The translations under genes and the position numbers were made by a program. From an uncultured Clostridia bacterium (GTDB taxonomy: Bacteria > Bacillota > Clostridia > UBA1381): a stretch of 9,755 nt of DNA. Each line of letters opens with the position of its first letter. The first letter of the stretch is position 1. Shown piece by piece: positions 1 to 6,214 of the stretch. A model generated the notes under the pieces. It had not been told where the DNA came from and ran no database searches. It saw nothing but the letters and a program-made list of their open reading frames with translations. The stretch covers positions 1-9,755 of the forward strand of contig CAJTUY010000029.1 in the NCBI GenBank assembly GCA_910579415.1, given 5' to 3'.

Positions 1-117
1 GTTTCCTATATGAATATAGTTATATACAGTCGGTCCGCACGCGTACATTTTTACCTCATTTTTATTTATAGGTACAAATTCCTCTTTCTTACGCGTTAAA
101 GTATTATATATTTTCAT
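1..117 (-). CDS. cysS: Cysteinyl-tRNA synthetase, N-terminal fragment (cut by left edge)
   Basis: Only the first 39 codons are in the window; the gene continues past position 1. The product would attach cysteine to tRNA-Cys in the cytoplasm. The fragment reads MKIYNTLTRKKEEF, then MYACGPTVYNYIHIGN at residues 24-39. This is the diagnostic start of class I CysRS: the CGPTVY block with Cys27 as a zinc ligand, and HIGN as the HIGH-type ATP-binding motif. The ATG at 115-117 is preceded by the ribosome binding site AGGAAG (125-130) at 7 nt spacing. A sigma-A promoter lies just upstream. The leader is only about 35 nt, so there is no room for the T-box leader often found before Firmicute aminoacyl-tRNA synthetase genes. 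The identification rests on a short but highly characteristic motif. Confidence 0.93.
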   Translation of the reverse strand, partial: MKIYNTLTRKKEEFVPINKNEVKMYACGPTVYNYIHIGN

Positions 118-159
118 TCTGATACTTCCTTTTTATATTCATAATTTCATGCCTTACTT

Positions 160-188
160 AGTATACATCACCCGAAGGAAAATTTCAA
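160..188 (-). promoter_or_regulatory. Sigma-A promoter of cysS
   Basis: On the minus strand a -35 box TTGAAA (183-188) and a -10 box TATACT (160-165) are separated by exactly 17 nt; each box matches the consensus at 5 of 6 positions. Transcription would start near 153, about 35 nt before the cysS ATG. cysS can therefore be transcribed independently of the methyltransferase gene upstream. Confidence 0.75.
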
Positions 189-189
189 C

Positions 190-208
190 TGTTTTTTAGC
201 AAAAAACA
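190..208 (-). terminator. Weak AT-rich hairpin after the methyltransferase gene
   Basis: A perfect 8-bp inverted repeat (TGTTTTTT, AGC loop, AAAAAACA on the plus strand) begins 4 nt past the methyltransferase stop codon. The stem is almost all A-T, and no U-tract follows it in minus-strand RNA, so it is a poor intrinsic terminator. It sits directly upstream of the cysS -35 box. Confidence 0.25.
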
Positions 209-212
209 CCTG

Positions 213-938
213 CTAATTTATCCGTTTCTTTTTTACCGCAATTCCGATAAAACAAGTGCATTTTTTGATTTCCGAATAATGCTTTTTATCATCAGCCGTA
301 TGGATATTGTCAAGCTGCAGCCACTCCTCCCACGCAATTTTAAAATTCTTAAGCTCCCATGTATTTACAAACTCCATACAAGGACTGACTCCGATTATAT
401 TCTGCCACCATTTACAGCTATGGAACATATAATAATCATCACCCAACCATTCGCCGAGTAATTCTTTCTGACGTCCTTCATATTCCTCCTTAACTCCGGG
501 AACCGCAATCAGCACAGTTCCTCCGTTCTTTACAAACGGAAGTATTTTTTCCTTAAAAAAGTTCTTCTTACCTGCAAAATAATGATAGGAATCAATACTT
601 ATAACCGCATCAAAAAAATTCTCCTGAAAATCCAATTGATTTGCGTCCGAATGTACCGGAATAATTCTCTTATCCATATTCCATTTTTGAAACCGCTTTA
701 AATTCTCCTCCGGGTCTATCCATAAATCATTTGCGTACACATTAGCGCCTGTTTCATTTGCAATAAAAAGGCTTGTAAGTCCCGTACCACAGCCCAAGTC
801 AAGAATTATTCCGTTAGCTTCTATATTAAGCGGATATGCTAAAAGCAATTCATCAGCTAGCCTTATACTGTTAGGTCCCATAAGATATTCATTTGTGAAA
901 TACTTTGAGTATTTGTCACTGCTTTTTATTGTATTCAT
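213..938 (-). CDS. Class I SAM-dependent methyltransferase
   Basis: This 241-residue soluble protein should transfer a methyl group from S-adenosylmethionine to an unidentified small molecule or glycan. Motif I, LDLGCGTG (residues 46-53), forms the SAM-binding loop. Asp71 (ANDLW) is placed to bind the ribose hydroxyls, and the block FDAVISIDSYHYF (109-121) is the motif IV region. The N-terminal block EYLMGPNSIRLADELL (17-32) resembles a Firmicute subgroup of small methyltransferases. No signal peptide or membrane segment is visible. The ATG at 936-938 has AGGAGA (946-951) 7 nt upstream. The gene follows the family 2 glycosyltransferase by 21 bp and ends the cell-surface gene set, so methylation of a surface polymer or its precursor is possible, but that rests on context alone. 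Confidence 0.85.
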   Translation of the reverse strand: MNTIKSSDKYSKYFTNEYLMGPNSIRLADELLLAYPLNIEANGIILDLGCGTGLTSLFIANETGANVYANDLWIDPEENLKRFQKWNMDKRIIPVHSDANQLDFQENFFDAVISIDSYHYFAGKKNFFKEKILPFVKNGGTVLIAVPGVKEEYEGRQKELLGEWLGDDYYMFHSCKWWQNIIGVSPCMEFVNTWELKNFKIAWEEWLQLDNIHTADDKKHYSEIKKCTCFIGIAVKKKRIN

Positions 939-959
939 AATCCTCTCTCCTAAAAGTAT

Positions 960-1964
960 TTAGTCGAAATAATGACGTATTATGTGGAGCATAATTCTCA
1001 TGTAAACTGCATTATAACGCTGTTTTTGCATACAGGCGAATACCGCATGCGCATTTGTATAGCCCTGCGGTATGTCAGACATAAACGTACCGGAAATTTC
1101 CTCAATACGTTCCTTTCTCTGTTTTTTACCCAACTTCAGCTTCGGATTAAACAGAAAACAAAAGCTTCCGAAGGTCTTTTTAAAATACTCGTCAAATATG
1201 CGTTTTTCCGCATCCTTATTATTTCTGTTCCAACCGAATACAATATCTCTTACACACATAGTTGATGTATGCGCAGTGTCAAAAATGTCAAACGGATATT
1301 TATCCCAGAAGCGTTTATATGTGTTCACCGTATACCTGCACAGTACATCGCTTATAATGCAGAATTTATCTATACAGCTTACATACCTTGCTACAAAGAC
1401 ATCGTCCTCGCTTTTTCTCAGGTCGGGAAATTCGATGTTGTTTTCACGTATGATACCTGTCTTATACAGCTTAAACCATGCCGCGCCCTGTATTCCCTTA
1501 TCGCCGTACATAGAAAGATGGACGGCATAAGCATTTCTTGCTTCGTCTGCGTCATACACTCCATCAGTTTTTTTTATAACGCGCGTTATTTTTTTGCCGT
1601 CATACATTGAAAAGCTGCATGCCGCAAGGTCACAGTCCTCTTTTTCCATAGCTTCTGCAAGACGTTCTATTGCGTTTGGTTCAAGATAATCGTCCATATC
1701 AAAAAAATAAACATAATCGCCCGTAGCTTTCCTTAACGCAAGATTTCTTGCGGCGGCAGGTCCTTCATTATTTTTGCTGAATACAGCAATACGTCTGTCT
1801 TTATCTGCCTGCGCCAGACATTTTAAATACGTTTTATCCTTTGAACCGTCATCTATAATTATTATTTCAAGATTTTTGTATGTTTGTTCCGTTATACAGC
1901 TTATGCCGCTTTCTACATACTTTTCCATATTATAAACGGGAATTATTACACTTACTTTTTTCAT
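960..1964 (-). CDS. Family 2 glycosyltransferase (GT-A fold)
   Basis: This 334-residue cytoplasmic or membrane-peripheral enzyme is predicted to move a sugar from a nucleotide-sugar donor onto a growing surface glycan. The N-terminus VSVIIPVYNMEKYV (4-17) is the standard GT2 nucleotide-binding start. DDGS (38-41) contacts the nucleotide. FFDMDDYLEPN (87-97) holds the metal-binding DxD motif, and SEDDVF (185-190) is the likely catalytic ED motif. The region after about residue 200 is variable and has no clear membrane helix. The ATG overlaps the stop of the CDP-glycerol transferase gene by 4 bp (ATGA), which suggests translational coupling. The nearest SD-like element (AAAGGA, 1977-1982) is 12 nt away and lies inside the upstream gene. 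Donor and acceptor cannot be read from the sequence. Confidence 0.9.
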   Translation of the reverse strand: MKKVSVIIPVYNMEKYVESGISCITEQTYKNLEIIIIDDGSKDKTYLKCLAQADKDRRIAVFSKNNEGPAAARNLALRKATGDYVYFFDMDDYLEPNAIERLAEAMEKEDCDLAACSFSMYDGKKITRVIKKTDGVYDADEARNAYAVHLSMYGDKGIQGAAWFKLYKTGIIRENNIEFPDLRKSEDDVFVARYVSCIDKFCIISDVLCRYTVNTYKRFWDKYPFDIFDTAHTSTMCVRDIVFGWNRNNKDAEKRIFDEYFKKTFGSFCFLFNPKLKLGKKQRKERIEEISGTFMSDIPQGYTNAHAVFACMQKQRYNAVYMRIMLHIIRHYFD

Positions 1965-3142
1965 AGTTCCGCAATTTCCTTTACAGCATTAAAATTTCTT
2001 TTTGAATTATTCCTGTCACGAAGCTTAAAAAAGCCGTTTATCCTATCAAGATATTCACTCTCAATTTCAGCATTGCGAGAAAGAATTTTTTCAAGTTCAT
2101 TCAGTACAGCGTCCAAATCGTATACTACTTTACCGAAAGCATCGCGCTTATAGTTAAAATACCCTTCGCGATAGTGTTGTTTTCTGAAGCTTTCTTCGTC
2201 AAACTGATAAAATATCATAGGTTTTTCCATATAACCGTAATCAAAGAATACACTTGAAAAATCAGTTATAAGCACATCTGAATTTATAAGCAGACTTTGT
2301 ACAGTACAGTCATTAAAGGTCATTATCCGTACCTTTTCGCATGCCGTAAAGCAATCAATAAATCCCTGCATTTCAATATGCGGATAAAACAGGGCTTCAC
2401 AGCCGTATTTATTAAGAATATCCTTCAGCCTGCTGCTGTTTAAAAGCGCATCAAAGCTTTTAAAATATTCACTCTCCATAAACGTATGTTTATCCGCGCC
2501 TTGCAGCGAATACCGCCATGTAGGCATTATAAGCACCTTTTTTGTAAGCTCTGTATTTTTTATTAAATCATCATATCTGCACAGTCCGAGCAGTTTTACA
2601 ACACCGTCTTTATATCCGAAATTATCACGCACATATTCATATTCAGGCTTTGCAGAGCATACAAACAAGTCAATATTTACATTATTGTCATAAAGATATG
2701 TAAGGTTATCTTTGATAATACCATGCTGCAAAAAAATCTTTTTTCCGCCTACAAGGCCAAGCTTATCAGCTCTTACGAAAAAATCTATATAAGGAGTATA
2801 TCCCATAATATGCGTACTGATTTTAACCTTTGATACCGCAACTGCCAGAAAATGCTTAAAGCCGGCATAATCAATAATACGTCCGAGCTTTGCCGCTCTG
2901 CTTCTGTCTGCGCTGTCCCTGCTTATTACATAAGCAATGTTTATTTCCGGATTATTCCGCGTTATATACTTGAAAAGATAATATGCGTTATCGCGCGCGT
3001 CAATTCCGCGTTCTGCTATAAGCCACAGGTCCCTGTATTCCTTTCTGTTCTTTACAAACGGCGAAAGAATAAGCGCAAGCGAATATTTTACGGCGCAGGA
3101 AATATACCGTACTGATTTTTTTACAAACAGTCTGACATTCAT
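1961..3142 (-). CDS. CDP-glycerol glycerophosphotransferase family protein (TagB/TagF-like)
   Basis: This 393-residue protein resembles the enzymes that transfer glycerol-phosphate or ribitol-phosphate from a CDP-activated donor in teichoic acid and capsule synthesis, working at the inner face of the membrane. The family landmarks appear in order: LQHG (138-141), MPTWR (206-210), FYPH (252-255), and LITDFSSVFFDYGYMEKPMIFY (291-312, with the family's characteristic TDxSS). Residues 12-30 form a hydrophobic stretch that could be the membrane-associating helix of this family. The length suits a single transferase domain, shorter than TagF-type polymerases. The ATG at 3140-3142 has GGAGGG (3149-3154) 6 nt upstream. 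A terminator belonging to the aminotransferase gene ends just before this ribosome binding site. The gene is the first of three likely co-transcribed surface-glycan genes. It could be a primase, a polymerase or a capsule-specific transferase. Confidence 0.88.
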   Translation of the reverse strand: MNVRLFVKKSVRYISCAVKYSLALILSPFVKNRKEYRDLWLIAERGIDARDNAYYLFKYITRNNPEINIAYVISRDSADRSRAAKLGRIIDYAGFKHFLAVAVSKVKISTHIMGYTPYIDFFVRADKLGLVGGKKIFLQHGIIKDNLTYLYDNNVNIDLFVCSAKPEYEYVRDNFGYKDGVVKLLGLCRYDDLIKNTELTKKVLIMPTWRYSLQGADKHTFMESEYFKSFDALLNSSRLKDILNKYGCEALFYPHIEMQGFIDCFTACEKVRIMTFNDCTVQSLLINSDVLITDFSSVFFDYGYMEKPMIFYQFDEESFRKQHYREGYFNYKRDAFGKVVYDLDAVLNELEKILSRNAEIESEYLDRINGFFKLRDRNNSKRNFNAVKEIAEL

Positions 3143-3161
3143 ATATTTCCCTCCAATTCAG

Positions 3162-3189
3162 AAAAAGAGGACAAGCACTGTCCCCTTTT
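3162..3189 (-). terminator. Intrinsic terminator of the aminotransferase gene
   Basis: Minus-strand RNA forms an 11-bp stem (arms 3163-3173 and 3179-3189, one G-U pair) with a 5-nt loop. The 3' side of the stem ends in a run of five U (3162-3166). It begins 5 nt after the aminotransferase stop codon. The SD of the next gene starts 7 nt beyond the U-tract. Confidence 0.78.
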
Positions 3190-3194
3190 AACTA

Positions 3195-4478
3195 TTATTT
3201 GCTTTCCAAAAGCTTATCTATACTTGCAAGTTTCACACATGTAACAAGTATTTCACATGCCTGCTTTAATTCGTCCGTTGAAGGATATGTAGGCGCAATA
3301 CGTATGTTGCTGTCATGCGGGTCTCTGCCGTACGGATATGTAGCTCCGGCGGCAGTCATTACTACACCTGCATCTTTGCACATTCCTACTACCTTCTTTG
3401 CACAGCCGTCAAGCGTATCCAGAGATATAAAATAGCCTCCGTTCGGACGCGTCCAGTTCGCAATGTCAAGTCCGCCAAGCTCTGTATCAAGCGCATCAAG
3501 TACAGCTTCAAATTTCGGTCGTATAATATCAGCATGCTTTTTCATATGCGCAAGCATTCCGTCAAAATCGCCGAAAAATCTTGCGTGGCGAAGCTGATTC
3601 AGCTTGTCATGACCTATTGTCTGTACGCTCATCTGTTTTTTAATAAAATCAAGATTCGCCTTTGAAGCTGAAATAGCGGCAATACCTGAACCCGGAAAAG
3701 TCACCTTAGAGGTTGAACAGAACTTGAATACCATATCAGGATTTCCTGCCTTTTCACATTCCTCAAGTATTTCAAGTATATGGTCCTGCTTATCCTCATA
3801 TAAATGATGTATACAATACGCATTGTCCCAGTAAATTCTGAAATCATCAGCCGCAGGCTTTAAATTTGCAAAACGTCTTACAGTTTCATCAGAATATGTA
3901 ATGCCCGACGGGTTTGAATACTTCGGAACACACCAAATTCCCTTTATGCTATCGTCCTTTGATACCAAGTCCTCCACCATATCCATATCCGGACCTGTCT
4001 GAGTCATAGGAATATTTATCATTTCTATGCCAAAAAATTCGGTTATCGCAAAATGTCTGTCATATCCCGGCACAGGGCAAAGAAACTTAACCTTATCAAG
4101 CTTTGCCCACGGGGTTGAACCCATAACGCCGTGCGTCATTGAACGCGCAACAGTATCATACATAACATTAAGGCTTGAATTACCATAAATAATAATATTG
4201 TCAACGGGACATTCAATCATTGCGCTGAGAAGTCTTTTTGCCTCGATAATACCGTCAAGAACACCGTAGTTGCGGCAATCCACTCCCTGCTCCCCTACAA
4301 GCTCATGCGAGCGTGACAAAGTATCTATCATTTCCATAGAAATATCAAGCTGCTCGGTATTGGGCTTACCTCTTGACATATCAAGCTTCAGACCCATTGC
4401 CTTAAGCTCCTCGTATTTTGCACTTACTCCCTCACGTTCCTTAATCAGTTCCTCTCTGCTCATTTCCCTATATGACAT
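3195..4478 (-). CDS. PLP-dependent class I aminotransferase (PF12897, AspAT-like group)
   Basis: This 427-residue cytoplasmic fold-type I PLP enzyme probably moves amino groups between amino acids and 2-oxoacids. Visible landmarks are MSRGKPN (34-40), the cofactor asparagine in YSNPSG (187-192), YWDNAY (216-221) with the Asp that pairs with the pyridine nitrogen, Lys258 in STSKVTFPGSG as the Schiff-base lysine, and Arg393 in IRIAP as the substrate-carboxylate arginine. The SRGKP start and overall layout match the group that databases name alanine-glyoxylate or MocR-type aminotransferase (PF12897). Characterised members of that group are aspartate aminotransferases, so aspartate/2-oxoglutarate is the best guess. 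The ATG at 4476-4478 has GGGAGGA (4485-4491) upstream. The gene has its own strong promoter and terminator, so it behaves as a monocistronic unit, possibly with readthrough from galM. Confidence 0.9.
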   Translation of the reverse strand: MSYREMSREELIKEREGVSAKYEELKAMGLKLDMSRGKPNTEQLDISMEMIDTLSRSHELVGEQGVDCRNYGVLDGIIEAKRLLSAMIECPVDNIIIYGNSSLNVMYDTVARSMTHGVMGSTPWAKLDKVKFLCPVPGYDRHFAITEFFGIEMINIPMTQTGPDMDMVEDLVSKDDSIKGIWCVPKYSNPSGITYSDETVRRFANLKPAADDFRIYWDNAYCIHHLYEDKQDHILEILEECEKAGNPDMVFKFCSTSKVTFPGSGIAAISASKANLDFIKKQMSVQTIGHDKLNQLRHARFFGDFDGMLAHMKKHADIIRPKFEAVLDALDTELGGLDIANWTRPNGGYFISLDTLDGCAKKVVGMCKDAGVVMTAAGATYPYGRDPHDSNIRIAPTYPSTDELKQACEILVTCVKLASIDKLLESK

Positions 4479-4514
4479 TGAAAATCCTCCCTTACACTAA
4501 TCCGATTATATTAA

Positions 4515-4543
4515 AGTATACCACAACTGCGCTAAGCAGTCAA
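4515..4543 (-). promoter_or_regulatory. Sigma-A promoter of the aminotransferase gene
   Basis: On the minus strand, -35 TTGACT (4538-4543) and -10 TATACT (4515-4520) are spaced by 17 nt and each matches consensus at 5 of 6 positions. The start point would be near 4508, about 30 nt before the ATG. The rest of the 110-bp gap up to galM (4544-4588) shows no clear terminator for galM. Confidence 0.78.
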
Positions 4544-4588
4544 TTCGTAAATAACACAAATCATTGTTTGCGCATTACTCAATAACTG

Positions 4589-5635
4589 TTACTTTACAAT
4601 AAATCTGTACTCCGTCACGTGATTATACTCTTCATTAGCTTTAAGACATGGCGAAGGATAATGACTATGCTCCATTGCATTCGGGAAGCACTGTGTTTCA
4701 AGGCAAAATGCCTGATGCTGTCCATATCTTGCGCCCTCCTTATATATTCCATCCGTAAGAGCATTTGAGGTATAGAGCTGCATTGCAGGCTGATTTGTAT
4801 AAACCTCCATAGTAATTCCGTTTTCAGCACAGCCGGCAACTGCCGCAAGGCGATAGCCTCTGCCTGAAATTGCGTAATTATGGTCGAAGCCCTCATACAT
4901 TTCAATCTGGTCAAAATCAGCGCGTATATCCTGTCCTATCGGCTTTGCGGTTCTGAAATCAAACGGCGTTCCTTCTACGCTAAGCACCTCGCCTGTCGGC
5001 ATACCCTCGTTATCATTAGGAGTATAAAAATCCGAATTTATCTGTAATGTCTGTTTATCAATAACACCGCTCGCGTGTCCTGCAAGATTAAAATATGTAT
5101 GATTTGTCAGATTTGTGACAGTATCCTTATCACTTACCGCCGTATACTCTATTTTTATCGCATTGTTTTTGGTGAGCGTATATACAACCTTTACCTTAAG
5201 ACTGCCGGGAAAACCTTCCTCTCCGTCAGGTGAAAGAAGTGTAAGCGCAAGTGCAGGCTCGTTTTCGTCAATTACATCCACTTCCCATATCTTTTGGCCA
5301 AAACCAACATTTCCGCCATGCAGGCTGTTATTTCCTTCATTTATCCCTACATGATATGTTTCTCCGTTTAAAACGAACATGCCTTTTTTTATCCTATTCG
5401 CATGTCTTCCGATAAGCGCGCCGAGATAGCCGTCATTTTTCAGATAGTCCTCCAAAGTATCACGACCAAGAGCAACATCTGTTTTTATGCCGTTTTTATC
5501 CGTTACATATAAATTCTTTATAATTCCGCCATAATTTAAAATCTCAGCGCTTAAGCCCTGACCGTTATCCAAAAGATATGAATATACCTTTTCACTGCTC
5601 GGCATTGTTCCAAATTCTGTTTTTGTTATTGACAT
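4589..5635 (-). CDS. galM: Aldose 1-epimerase (galactose mutarotase)
   Basis: This 348-residue cytoplasmic enzyme interconverts the alpha and beta anomers of galactose or other aldoses, feeding the Leloir pathway. All active-site landmarks of the GalM family are present: Arg81 in HANRI, His106 in NSLHGG, His179 in TNHTYFNL, Asp251 in GFDHNY, and Glu313 in LETQ, the catalytic base. Length is normal for the family. The frame stays open to a GTG at 5651-5653, but that codon overlaps the ribosome binding site AAAGGA (5645-5650). The ATG at 5633-5635 has correct 9-nt spacing and gives the usual N-terminus, so I start there. No other galactose genes are adjacent. A terminator lies immediately upstream of the SD, so expression probably needs readthrough or a promoter inside the preceding gene. 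Confidence 0.95.
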   Translation of the reverse strand: MSITKTEFGTMPSSEKVYSYLLDNGQGLSAEILNYGGIIKNLYVTDKNGIKTDVALGRDTLEDYLKNDGYLGALIGRHANRIKKGMFVLNGETYHVGINEGNNSLHGGNVGFGQKIWEVDVIDENEPALALTLLSPDGEEGFPGSLKVKVVYTLTKNNAIKIEYTAVSDKDTVTNLTNHTYFNLAGHASGVIDKQTLQINSDFYTPNDNEGMPTGEVLSVEGTPFDFRTAKPIGQDIRADFDQIEMYEGFDHNYAISGRGYRLAAVAGCAENGITMEVYTNQPAMQLYTSNALTDGIYKEGARYGQHQAFCLETQCFPNAMEHSHYPSPCLKANEEYNHVTEYRFIVK

Positions 5636-5644
5636 GACACTCTT

Positions 5645-5650
5645 TCCTTT
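5645..5650 (-). promoter_or_regulatory. Ribosome binding site fixing the galM start
   Basis: AAAGGA on the minus strand lies 9 nt before the ATG at 5633-5635. It rules out the in-frame upstream GTG (5651-5653), which would start upstream of its own SD. It begins only 3 nt after the U-tract of the preceding terminator. Confidence 0.75.
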
Positions 5651-5653
5651 CAC

Positions 5654-5695
5654 AAAAAAATTCCTATGGAAATAATATCATTTCCACAGGAATTT
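5654..5695 (-). terminator. Intrinsic terminator after the GyrI-like gene
   Basis: Minus-strand RNA forms a 15-bp stem (arms 5658-5672 and 5681-5695, one G-U pair) with an 8-nt loop. The 3' side runs into seven consecutive U (5654-5660), three of which are in the stem base. The stem begins 6 nt past the GyrI-like stop codon and ends just before the galM SD. Confidence 0.8.
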
Positions 5696-5701
5696 GTCAA
5701 A

Positions 5702-6139
5702 TTATTTTAATGATATATACATGTGTATTTCCATATCATTCATATCTCCGCCCTGATACTCCTCAAAGTCACATATAAACGAACGGTCAAGCTTCATTTT
5801 CCATAGGTTCCGCCAAAATTCCCGAACCGCACTTACTATATGTCCGCGTATCACAAATCTGGCGTATTTACCTTCGGGAATTGTCATTGTTTCAGCCGCT
5901 TGAGCATTGTTCGCTGCTTCGCAGCATACCATTGTCTTATAATCGCCGTTTTCAGCGTAATCAGTATAAAGTCCTATACATTTTTCATTAACCTTGCCGG
6001 TAATTAAGCCGTATACACCGCCGTAAAAGTTTTCCCAAAGTCCTCCGATAACTTTAGGAGCTTCTGGCGAATTCAGATTCGTCCGCGCCGAAACTCCTGC
6101 TACTGTTTTTTCTTTCAGATTTACAATTTCATAATCCAT
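5702..6139 (-). CDS. GyrI-like / AraC effector-binding-domain protein (stand-alone)
   Basis: This 145-residue cytoplasmic protein consists only of a GyrI-like small-molecule-binding domain, the same fold as AraC/BmrR effector-binding domains and integron Cass2 proteins. Typical elements are DYEIVNLKEKTVAGVS at the start, GLWENFYGG (33-41), CIGLYTDY (54-61), the strand IPEGKYARFVIRG (87-99), and the closing block CDFEEYQGGDMNDMEIHMYI (123-142) with the conserved acidic residue and final beta strand. There is no DNA-binding domain. It likely binds a cationic or hydrophobic ligand as a sensor, scavenger or hydrolase; the ligand is unknown. The frame extends to a GTG at 6149-6151, but that codon overlaps the SD AAGGAG (6151-6156), so the ATG at 6137-6139 (11-nt spacing) is preferred. 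It lies directly downstream of a WYL regulator with palindromic DNA between them, which suggests it is that regulator's target or partner. Confidence 0.78.
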   Translation of the reverse strand: MDYEIVNLKEKTVAGVSARTNLNSPEAPKVIGGLWENFYGGVYGLITGKVNEKCIGLYTDYAENGDYKTMVCCEAANNAQAAETMTIPEGKYARFVIRGHIVSAVREFWRNLWKMKLDRSFICDFEEYQGGDMNDMEIHMYISLK

Positions 6140-6148
6140 TGTTATAAT
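6120..6148 (+). promoter_or_regulatory. Promoter-like sequence on the plus strand (antisense to the WYL gene)
   Basis: On the plus strand TTTACA (6120-6125, 5 of 6) and TATAAT (6143-6148, perfect) are separated by 17 nt, with an extended -10 TG at 6140-6141. A transcript would start near 6155, run through the palindrome at 6189-6214 and then antisense to the 3' end of the WYL regulator gene. No plus-strand gene follows. The -10 lies in one arm of an inverted repeat, so the match may be a by-product of an operator. Confidence 0.4.
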
Positions 6149-6184
6149 CACTCCTTAATTATTTTTGATAATGTGATTATAACA
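6140..6184. repeat. Perfect 12-bp inverted repeat, 21-nt spacer
   Basis: TGTTATAATCAC (6140-6151) is repeated exactly in inverted orientation as GTGATTATAACA (6173-6184). One arm carries the -10 of the GyrI-like gene's promoter, the other the -10 of a plus-strand promoter-like sequence. The SD of the GyrI-like gene starts at the edge of the left arm. It may be a two-half-site operator, or a hairpin exposing the SD region in readthrough RNA. Confidence 0.6.
6176..6184 (-). promoter_or_regulatory. Extended -10 promoter of the GyrI-like gene
   Basis: The minus strand reads TGTTATAAT, a perfect extended -10 (TGnTATAAT). No good -35 box is found at 16-18 nt; that position falls in the centre of the palindrome at 6189-6214. 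Transcription would start near 6169, 30 nt before the ATG. Promoters of this type often depend on, or are blocked by, a regulator at the -35 region. Confidence 0.6.
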
Positions 6185-6188
6185 CAGT

Positions 6189-6214
6189 TAATATGACAGC
6201 TGCATGTCATATTA
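6189..6214. promoter_or_regulatory. Palindromic operator candidate over the -35 region
   Basis: A perfect inverted repeat has 10-bp arms TAATATGACA (6189-6198) and TGTCATATTA (6205-6214) around a 6-bp spacer. It overlaps the stop codon of the WYL regulator and covers the -35 position of the GyrI-like gene's promoter. No U-tract follows it on the minus strand, so a terminator is unlikely. A binding site for the adjacent WYL regulator is the simplest reading, but this is inference. Confidence 0.65.

Noticed and set aside
118..212. T-box riboswitch upstream of cysS
   Set aside because: The gap is 95 bp and the predicted leader about 35 nt, far too short for a T-box; no specifier or antiterminator structure is visible.
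972..1610. Long open frames on the plus strand opposite the GT2 gene
   Set aside because: They lack ribosome binding sites, have no recognisable domain and lie wholly antisense to a gene with complete family motifs.
4526..4540. Small inverted repeat ACTGC-GCTAA-GCAGT between the -35 and -10 of the aminotransferase promoter
   Set aside because: Only 5-bp arms, which occur often by chance; no neighbouring regulator gene to pair with it.
5636..5653. GTG start for galM giving six extra residues
   Set aside because: The codon overlaps the SD that serves the ATG at 5633-5635, and has no ribosome binding site of its own.
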